A stretch of 43,922 nt of DNA, from positions 74,002 through 117,923 of the forward strand of contig DULL01000110.1 in assembly GCA_012840395.1 (NCBI GenBank), in the 5' to 3' direction. The position numbers and the translations under genes were made by a program. Below are positions 38,658 through 43,922 of this stretch, piece by piece. The notes under the pieces are model-generated. The model was not told where the DNA came from. It saw nothing but the letters and a program-made list of their open reading frames with translations, and did not search any database. The stretch's first letter is position 1, and every line of letters starts with the position of its first letter. The DNA comes from Clostridiaceae bacterium. GTDB lineage: Bacteria; Bacillota; Clostridia; Acetivibrionales; DULL01.

Positions 38658-39593
38658 ATGGGTAAATTAGCGTTTGTTTTCCCGGGGCAGGGAGCTCAGT
38701 ATGTGGGAATGGGTAAAGATATTTCAATGAAATATAAAGCTTCGGATAGAATTTTTGACGAAGCATCTGAAGCATTGGGCTATGATCTTAAAAAAATTGT
38801 TTTTGATAGTGATGAAGAAACTTTAAAGATTACAGAGAACACACAACCTGCAATATTATCCACAAGTATAGCATGCCTTCAGCCATTCATTGAAAAAGGC
38901 ATAATACCTGATGTAGCTGCGGGCTTAAGTTTAGGAGAATATTCTGCTCATGTTGCAGCAGGAACTATCAGTTTTAAAGATGCGGTCAATCTGGTAAGGA
39001 TAAGAGGAAAATTAATGCAGGAAACTGTCCCTGTGAGAGTAGGGACTATGGCAGCAATAATAGGATTAGATGATAATACTGTAATAGAACTTTGTAAGGA
39101 GGCCTCTTCTGTAGGCGTAGTTGAGCCGGCTAATTTTAATTGCCCCGGTCAGGTGGTCGTATCTGGCGAAATAAAGGCTGTTGAAAAGGTTGCAGAACTT
39201 AGTAAGGAAAAAGGAGCCAAAAGAGCATTAATTCTTCCAGTGAGTGCACCTTTCCATTGCAGCATGCTGAACGAAGCCAGCGAAAAACTGGCTGTAGAGC
39301 TTGAGAAAATTCAATTTCATGATATGAGCTTTCCTGTAGTAAGTAATGTAACCGCAGAATATATATATGATAAATCGATAGTAAAAGATCTTTTAATCAA
39401 ACAGGTGAATCATCCTGTACTTTGGCATAAATCTGTTGTTAATATGATTAGCCAGGGCGTTGATACTTTTATTGAAATAGGACCTGGAAAAGCTTTATGT
39501 GGCTTTATTAAAAAGATTGATAATAAGGTTAAGGCTATAAATGTAGGAGATGTTGAGTCGCTGGAGAAAGCATTTAGTGAGCTGGGAATATAA
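38658..39593 (+). CDS. fabD: Malonyl-CoA:ACP transacylase
   Basis: Loads malonyl onto ACP. VFPGQGAQYVGMGKD at the start, the nucleophile in AAGLSLGEYSAHVA (Ser91) and the APFHCSML histidine are clear. A frame opens at 38622, but GGAGGT at 38645-38650 indicates ATG 38658 (311 aa). No enoyl-ACP reductase gene lies between fabH and fabD, unlike many clostridial clusters. Confidence 0.94.
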   Translation: MGKLAFVFPGQGAQYVGMGKDISMKYKASDRIFDEASEALGYDLKKIVFDSDEETLKITENTQPAILSTSIACLQPFIEKGIIPDVAAGLSLGEYSAHVAAGTISFKDAVNLVRIRGKLMQETVPVRVGTMAAIIGLDDNTVIELCKEASSVGVVEPANFNCPGQVVVSGEIKAVEKVAELSKEKGAKRALILPVSAPFHCSMLNEASEKLAVELEKIQFHDMSFPVVSNVTAEYIYDKSIVKDLLIKQVNHPVLWHKSVVNMISQGVDTFIEIGPGKALCGFIKKIDNKVKAINVGDVESLEKAFSELGI

Positions 39594-39630
39594 AGGATAA
39601 ATGAATATTTACCTAAGGAGGTAATATACT

Positions 39631-40374
39631 ATGTCTTTAAAAGGGAAAACAGCCCTTGTTACAGGAGCAGGAAGAGGTTTGGGAAAAGCAATTGCATTGA
39701 AACTTGCACAAATGGGAGCAAACATAGTCCTGAATGATATTGTAAATTCAGATTCTGTTGATTCTACAGCAAAAGAGTTTACTGAGGCAGGTTATAATGT
39801 AATTGTAATAAAAGGGGATGTAAGAAACACTGAAGATGTTGAAAATATGATGAAGAAAACTGTTGAAGTATTTGGAAGCCTCGATATTTTAGTTAATAAT
39901 GCAGGAATAACGAGAGATACTCTTTTACTTAAAATGACAGAAAAAGATTGGGAGGATGTTATTGGCATTAATTTAACAGGTGCTTTCATTTGCACAAAAG
40001 CAGCTGCAAAAATAATGGTAAAGCAAAGAAGTGGCAAAATAATCAATATATCCTCAGTAGCCGGAGTAATGGGTAATCCTGGCCAGGCAAACTATTCAGC
40101 ATCGAAAGCAGGATTGATTGGGCTTACTAAATCAACAGCAAAGGAGCTGGCTTCAAGGAATATTACATGTAATGCTGTGGCACCGGGACTTATTGTAAGT
40201 AAAATGACAGATGTATTACCAGATAAGGTCAAAGAAAACTATTTGAACAGCATTCCGCTCAAAAGGTTCGGGACGCCTGAAGATGTGGCTAATGTTGTTG
40301 GTTTTCTTGCATCAGATGATTCAAATTATATTACAGGTCAGGTAATACATATTGACGGTGGGCTGGTAATGTAA
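39631..40374 (+). CDS. fabG: 3-oxoacyl-ACP reductase
   Basis: NADPH-dependent short-chain dehydrogenase of fatty acid elongation. [13 protein letters not shown] cofactor loop, [10 protein letters not shown], the Ser-Tyr-Lys triad in ISSVAGVMG and NYSASKAG, and [14 protein letters not shown] end. 247 aa, ATG start with AAGGAGG. Confidence 0.95.
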   Translation: MSLKGKTALVTGAGRGLGKAIALKLAQMGANIVLNDIVNSDSVDSTAKEFTEAGYNVIVIKGDVRNTEDVENMMKKTVEVFGSLDILVNNAGITRDTLLLKMTEKDWEDVIGINLTGAFICTKAAAKIMVKQRSGKIINISSVAGVMGNPGQANYSASKAGLIGLTKSTAKELASRNITCNAVAPGLIVSKMTDVLPDKVKENYLNSIPLKRFGTPEDVANVVGFLASDDSNYITGQVIHIDGGLVM

Positions 40375-40384
40375 TAATATCTTT

Positions 40385-40411
40385 AGTGTAAAAGGCACGG
40401 ACTTTTACGCT
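40385..40411 (+). other. Intercistronic hairpin before acpP
   Basis: AGTGTAAAAG (40385-40394) and CTTTTACGCT (40402-40411) pair over 10 positions, one G-U, with a 7-nt loop. There is no T run, so it is more likely a processing or stability element than a terminator. Confidence 0.5.
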
Positions 40412-40459
40412 TGGAATAATCATTATATTATTGTACCCTTTTCGAGAGGAGGTGAAATT

Positions 40460-40687
40460 ATGATTTTTGAAAGAGTTAAGAAAATCATTGTTGAGCAGTT
40501 AGGTGTTGATGAAGACGATATTACAATGGAATCTTCCTTCATAGACGATCTAGGTGCTGATTCATTAGATATTGTTGAATTAATAATGGCCCTTGAAGAG
40601 GAGTTTGAACTTGAGATACCTGATAGCGAGGCTGAAAAGATTACTACAGTTGGTGATGCTGTAGAATATATTAAAAATAATACTTAA
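40460..40687 (+). CDS. acpP: Acyl carrier protein
   Basis: Carries growing acyl chains on phosphopantetheine attached to Ser35 in [16 protein letters not shown]. The 75-aa acidic protein has normal length. GAGGAGGTGAAATT is a near-perfect ribosome site. A strong terminator follows directly, so acpP may be expressed at a level distinct from fabF. Confidence 0.97.
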   Translation: MIFERVKKIIVEQLGVDEDDITMESSFIDDLGADSLDIVELIMALEEEFELEIPDSEAEKITTVGDAVEYIKNNT

Positions 40688-40714
40688 AAAAGTCCCTTTG
40701 AAAGGGACTTTTTT
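40686..40714. terminator. Rho-independent terminator after acpP
   Basis: AGTCCCTTT and AAAGGGACT form a 9-bp perfect palindrome with A5 before and T5 after, overlapping the acpP stop. It works in either direction and splits the fab cluster. Confidence 0.9.
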
Positions 40715-40781
40715 AGTAATTTACATTTTTATCCATTTAATATAATTAATAAATATATAAATATACATTTTTTTATATTAC

Positions 40782-40937
40782 AGCAAAAATAATCTCACTT
40801 CTGTAAGTAGAAGATGGATTTTAAATATAAACTAGGGTAAGAACTACCCGGTGTGAGACTGGTGGACGCAGTAGGTAACTAGGTAACAAGGCGTATGAAG
40901 CGAGAATCTCCACTTTCTGTTAGAGGGAGTGGTTCAA
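40782..40937 (+). mobile_element. IS200/IS605-like non-coding element with tnpB-type right end (possible omega/reRNA relic)
   Basis: A 156-nt element in the 272-nt acpP-fabF gap. The right end has GGCGTATGAAGCGAGAATCT, a 9-bp hairpin (CCACTTTCT-GTTAG-AGGGAGTGG, two G-U pairs) and then TTCAAT, the pattern of tnpB/IscB right ends from which guide RNAs are made. The left side has a CTTCT-GTAAGT-AGAAG hairpin 16 nt after TTAC (40778-40781). TTAC and TCAA are the known IS608 left and right cleavage tetranucleotides. Between them lie GGGTA-AGAAC-TACCC and GC-richer scaffold-like sequence. No transposase gene is present. It could instead be an unrelated cis-regulatory RNA for fabF. Confidence 0.55.
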
Positions 40938-40986
40938 TGCCCTTTAAGATAGATCATTAGATCCATAGATTATTCAGGAGGTTACC

Positions 40987-42219
40987 ATGAAAAGACGAGT
41001 TGTAGTTACTGGTATGGGGGTAATTTCACCTGTTGGCATAGGAGTTGAGGAATTTTGGAATTCAATTAAGGCAGGTAAGTCAGGAATAAGCCATTTAACC
41101 AGGTTTGATGTTACAAATTACCCAGCAAAAGTTGGCGGAGAGATAAAGGATTTTGATCCGACTAAATATATTGAGAAAAAAGAAGCAAGAAGAATGGACA
41201 GATATTGCCAATATGCCGTGGCAGCTGCCATAATGGCTCTAGAGAACTCAGGCATTGATCTTGACAGTATAGATCATGATAGAATGGGAGTAATTGTTGG
41301 TTCAGGCATCGGTGGAATTGAAACTTTGGAAGAACAATATAATGTTTTAAATACAAAAGGCCCTGGGAGAGTTAGTCCTTTCTTTATACCAATGATGATC
41401 GCCAATATGGCATCAGGGCAGATAGCTATAAGATTTGGTGCTAAAGCGATAAATGAATGTGTTGTTACAGCATGTGCTACCGGAACAAACGCCATTGGAG
41501 ATGCTTATAAGGTAATCCAAAGAAATGCAGCAGATATTATGATCACTGGAGGAAGTGAAGCTTCAATTACACCTTTGTCAGTTGCAGGGTTTTGCAGTAT
41601 GGGAGCTCTTTCTAAGAATCCTGATCCTGAAACAGCTTGCAGACCATTTGATTTAGATAGAGACGGTTTTGTTATGGCTGAAGGGGCTGGAATATTAATT
41701 CTTGAGGAATTAGAGCATGCAAAAAACAGGGGAGCCAATATTATAGCTGAAATAGTCGGATATGGATCTAATGATGACGCATATCACATAACGGCTCCTT
41801 CTGAGGGTGGAGAAGGTGCTGCAAGATGTATGATGGAAGCTATAAATGACGCAGGAATTAGCCCTGATGAAATTGGCTATATTAATGCACATGGAACTTC
41901 TACAGATCTTAATGACAGAACTGAAACTATGGCGATAAAAAAGGTTTTTGGTGAGCATGCATATAAGTTGGCTGTCAGTTCAACAAAGTCAATGACTGGA
42001 CATATGCTTGGTGCTGCCGGGGCGGTAGAGGCCATAATAACAGTAAATGCACTTAAAGATGGTTTTCTTCCCCCAACTATAAACTATAAAACTCCTGATC
42101 CAGAGTGTGATTTAGACTATGTACCCAACAAGGGAAGAAAAGCAGATATTCAGTACGCTCTTTCAAACTCATTTGGCTTTGGAGGGCATAATGCAGTTTT
42201 GCTTTTTAAGAAGTACTGA
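40987..42219 (+). CDS. fabF: 3-oxoacyl-ACP synthase II
   Basis: Elongating condensing enzyme. [14 protein letters not shown] at the start, the nucleophile in [13 protein letters not shown] (about Cys163), [11 protein letters not shown] and the [15 protein letters not shown] histidine complete the Cys-His-His site. 410 aa, ATG with AGGAGGT upstream. It is separated from the rest of the fab cluster by the acpP terminator and the IS605-like element, so it probably needs its own promoter. Confidence 0.96.
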   Translation: MKRRVVVTGMGVISPVGIGVEEFWNSIKAGKSGISHLTRFDVTNYPAKVGGEIKDFDPTKYIEKKEARRMDRYCQYAVAAAIMALENSGIDLDSIDHDRMGVIVGSGIGGIETLEEQYNVLNTKGPGRVSPFFIPMMIANMASGQIAIRFGAKAINECVVTACATGTNAIGDAYKVIQRNAADIMITGGSEASITPLSVAGFCSMGALSKNPDPETACRPFDLDRDGFVMAEGAGILILEELEHAKNRGANIIAEIVGYGSNDDAYHITAPSEGGEGAARCMMEAINDAGISPDEIGYINAHGTSTDLNDRTETMAIKKVFGEHAYKLAVSSTKSMTGHMLGAAGAVEAIITVNALKDGFLPPTINYKTPDPECDLDYVPNKGRKADIQYALSNSFGFGGHNAVLLFKKY

Positions 42220-42252
42220 TTCTAAGTACTTAAGAAAAGCTTTGGAGGAAAT

Positions 42253-42975
42253 ATGAGCTGTAAAATTCATATACCTGAAGAAAATATTATTGAAATTGAA
42301 AAGAGTATTAACTACACTTTTAAGGATAAAAGAAATCTAATATTAGCCTTAACACACAGTTCCTATGCAAATGAAGTGAAGGCCGGTAAACTAGATAATA
42401 ATGAAAGGCTGGAGTTTCTAGGCGATTCAATACTAAATGCGACCATAAGTGAGACATTGTTCTTTAGATGTGAAGAATTAAACGAGGGTGAACTGACAAA
42501 AATCAGGGCTAATATTGTTTGCGAAGCCTCACTAAAAAAGTGTGCTGACAAAATTGAATTAGGTAAACATTTATTGCTTGGGAAAGGCGAAGAATTAACT
42601 GGTGGACGCACAAGAGCATCCGTTTTGTCGGATGCTTTTGAGGCTTTAGTTGGTGCTATTTTTATTGATGGAGGTATTAATGCAGTCCATAACTTTATTT
42701 TAGATAAAATGGAAAACATAATAAATGATTCGGTAAACGGTATTATATTCACTGATTACAAAACAACCCTTCAAGAAATTATTCAAAGCAGCGGAGATAA
42801 AAAAATAACATATGAAATTGTCTCAGAAAAAGGACCAGATCATGATAAGTTATTTGAGGCTGAAGTTCTGGTAAGCAATGATGTGATGGGCAGAGGTATT
42901 GGAAAAAGCAAAAAAGAAGCAGAACAGAATGCAGCTAAAAATGCTCTTGAAAAAATATCCAAGAACGAAAAATAA
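42253..42975 (+). CDS. rnc: Ribonuclease III
   Basis: Double-stranded RNA endonuclease for rRNA and mRNA processing. The signature NERLEFLGDSILN, LSDAFEALVGAIFIDGG and a C-terminal dsRBD (TTLQEIIQSSGDKKITYEIV through GIGKSKKEAEQNAAKNALE) are all present; 240 aa is typical. ATG start with GGAGG upstream. The fabF-rnc-smc order is common in Firmicutes. Confidence 0.95.
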   Translation: MSCKIHIPEENIIEIEKSINYTFKDKRNLILALTHSSYANEVKAGKLDNNERLEFLGDSILNATISETLFFRCEELNEGELTKIRANIVCEASLKKCADKIELGKHLLLGKGEELTGGRTRASVLSDAFEALVGAIFIDGGINAVHNFILDKMENIINDSVNGIIFTDYKTTLQEIIQSSGDKKITYEIVSEKGPDHDKLFEAEVLVSNDVMGRGIGKSKKEAEQNAAKNALEKISKNEK

Positions 42976-43042
42976 TATTTCCTGGAACAATAAAAAACCA
43001 TGATTCATCATACTGCCATTAACGAGTGACTTTACGCAGATA

Positions 43043-43069
43043 AAAATTTTTCTACTGTAGAAAAATTTT
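43043..43069. repeat. 13-bp AT-rich palindrome upstream of smc
   Basis: AAAATTTTTCTAC, one central T, then the exact complement. Outer CGCA/TGCG arms extend the symmetry. It precedes TATAAT at 43082-43087, over the expected -35 region, which lacks a consensus. It may be a bidirectional terminator for rnc or an operator. Confidence 0.6.
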
Positions 43070-43122
43070 CTATTTATGCGTTATAATAGTCATTGTATGT
43101 AATTAATAATGGGGTGTTATAT

Positions 43123-43922
43123 TTGTATCTTAAGAAACTGGAAATTCAAGGGTTTAAATCCTTTGCAGATAAAATATCATTAGAGTTCGGTTCGGGTATT
43201 ACTTCAGTGGTAGGACCCAATGGAAGCGGAAAGAGCAATATTGCGGATGCTATTAGATGGGTACTGGGAGAACAGAGCATTAAGACTCTCAGGGGAAGCA
43301 AAATGGAAGATGTTATATTTGCAGGCACTGAACAACGAAAGCCACTGGGTTTTTCTGAGGTTTCCATCACTTTAGACAATTCTGATGGAGTGCTTCCTGT
43401 TGATTATTCTGAAGTTACAGTAACCAGAAGGGTATTTAGATCAGGTGAAAGCGAATATTATATCAACAAGACGTTATGTCGTCTTAAAGACATTAATGAA
43501 CTGTTTCTTGATACTGGACTTGGAAAAGACGGGTATTCAGTAATAAGTCAGGGTAAGATAGATGAAATACTCAGCACAAAATCAGAAGACAGAAGACGTA
43601 TTTTTGAAGAAGCTTCGGGTGTAATGAAATATAAAGTAAGAAGGCAGGAAGCAGAAAAAAAGCTAGAATTAACTAAACAGAATCTGCTAAGAATAAAAGA
43701 TATTTCAAGTGAATTAGAAGCCCAACTTGAGCCTCTAAAGAAGAGTTCAGAAGACGCAAAAAAGTACCTTAGTCTTCGTGAGAAATTAAAAGAGTTAGAG
43801 GTTAATGTATTTATTGACTCAATAACAAAACTTAAGGAAAAAGTAAAAGAGTTTGACAGTCAGCTTGATTCAATTAAGGATGATATTTCCAGTACAAGAC
43901 AGAAATTAGAAATCTTTACAAG
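43123..43922 (+). CDS. smc: Chromosome segregation ATPase SMC (3' truncated by window edge)
   Basis: Only the first 266 codons are inside the window. MYLKKLEIQGFKSFADKISL, the Walker A VVGPNGSGKSNIADAIRWVLGE region, RRVFRSGESEYYINK and SQGKIDEILSTKSEDRRRIFEEASGV are SMC N-terminal ATPase features; a heptad-rich coiled coil begins at the end (LEAQLEPLKKSSEDAKKYL). TTG start at 43123 with GGGGTG upstream. No stop codon occurs before the edge. It follows rnc. Confidence 0.95.
   Translation, partial: MYLKKLEIQGFKSFADKISLEFGSGITSVVGPNGSGKSNIADAIRWVLGEQSIKTLRGSKMEDVIFAGTEQRKPLGFSEVSITLDNSDGVLPVDYSEVTVTRRVFRSGESEYYINKTLCRLKDINELFLDTGLGKDGYSVISQGKIDEILSTKSEDRRRIFEEASGVMKYKVRRQEAEKKLELTKQNLLRIKDISSELEAQLEPLKKSSEDAKKYLSLREKLKELEVNVFIDSITKLKEKVKEFDSQLDSIKDDISSTRQKLEIFT

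Overview
The window is a low-GC chromosomal segment of an anaerobic Firmicute of the class Clostridia. The evidence is the AT-rich sequence, pyruvate:ferredoxin oxidoreductase, indolepyruvate:ferredoxin oxidoreductase, a ferredoxin-fused EtfA, an IspH-S1 fusion protein, HutP and FapR. A clostridial cluster III-type relative (Ruminiclostridium/Hungateiclostridium-like) is a guess from gene order. Strong Shine-Dalgarno sites fix many starts, and an unusually large share of genes start with TTG or GTG.

Layout: 1-6.95 kb (+) holds a BaiN/HI0933-family flavoprotein broken by an in-frame TAG, a membrane-anchored unknown, hutP, aroH, cmk, plsC, ispH-rpsA and cheR. A convergent terminator separates this from nifJ (-, 7.05-10.58 kb). 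A tRNA-Leu(CAG) gene (-) with its own promoter and terminator follows. From 11.1 to 17.5 kb (+) come murD, three tandem M42 aminopeptidases and a beta-CASP metallo-beta-lactamase RNase-like gene; the third M42 gene lies between inverted pairs of a 27-nt repeat. From 17.7 to 20.0 kb there is a decayed DUF3788 locus and a sodium:solute symporter. From 20.3 to 24.5 kb is an operon for aryl 2-oxoacid oxidation: iorA, iorB, a phenylacetate-CoA ligase and a double-ACT protein. From 24.9 to 29.7 kb lie cinA, murJ, recA (consensus promoter plus SOS box) and recX.

The minus strand from 29.8 to 33.5 kb holds a SleB/CwlJ-type hydrolase gene and an acyl-CoA dehydrogenase-etfB-etfA operon. From 33.7 kb to the end (+) come rimO and pgsA, then the FapR-headed fatty acid/phospholipid cluster (fapR, plsX, fabH, fabD, fabG, acpP, fabF), rnc and the start of smc.

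Most of the window is conserved housekeeping. The less expected items are: a 156-nt IS200/IS605-like element resembling a tnpB right-end/guide-RNA scaffold between acpP and fabF; the inverted 27-nt repeat pairs around one M42 gene; two genes broken by single in-frame stops; a 20-bp hairpin without a U-tract upstream of iorA; and structured leaders near paaK and after the ACT gene. I saw no CRISPR array, rRNA, prophage or intact transposase gene.
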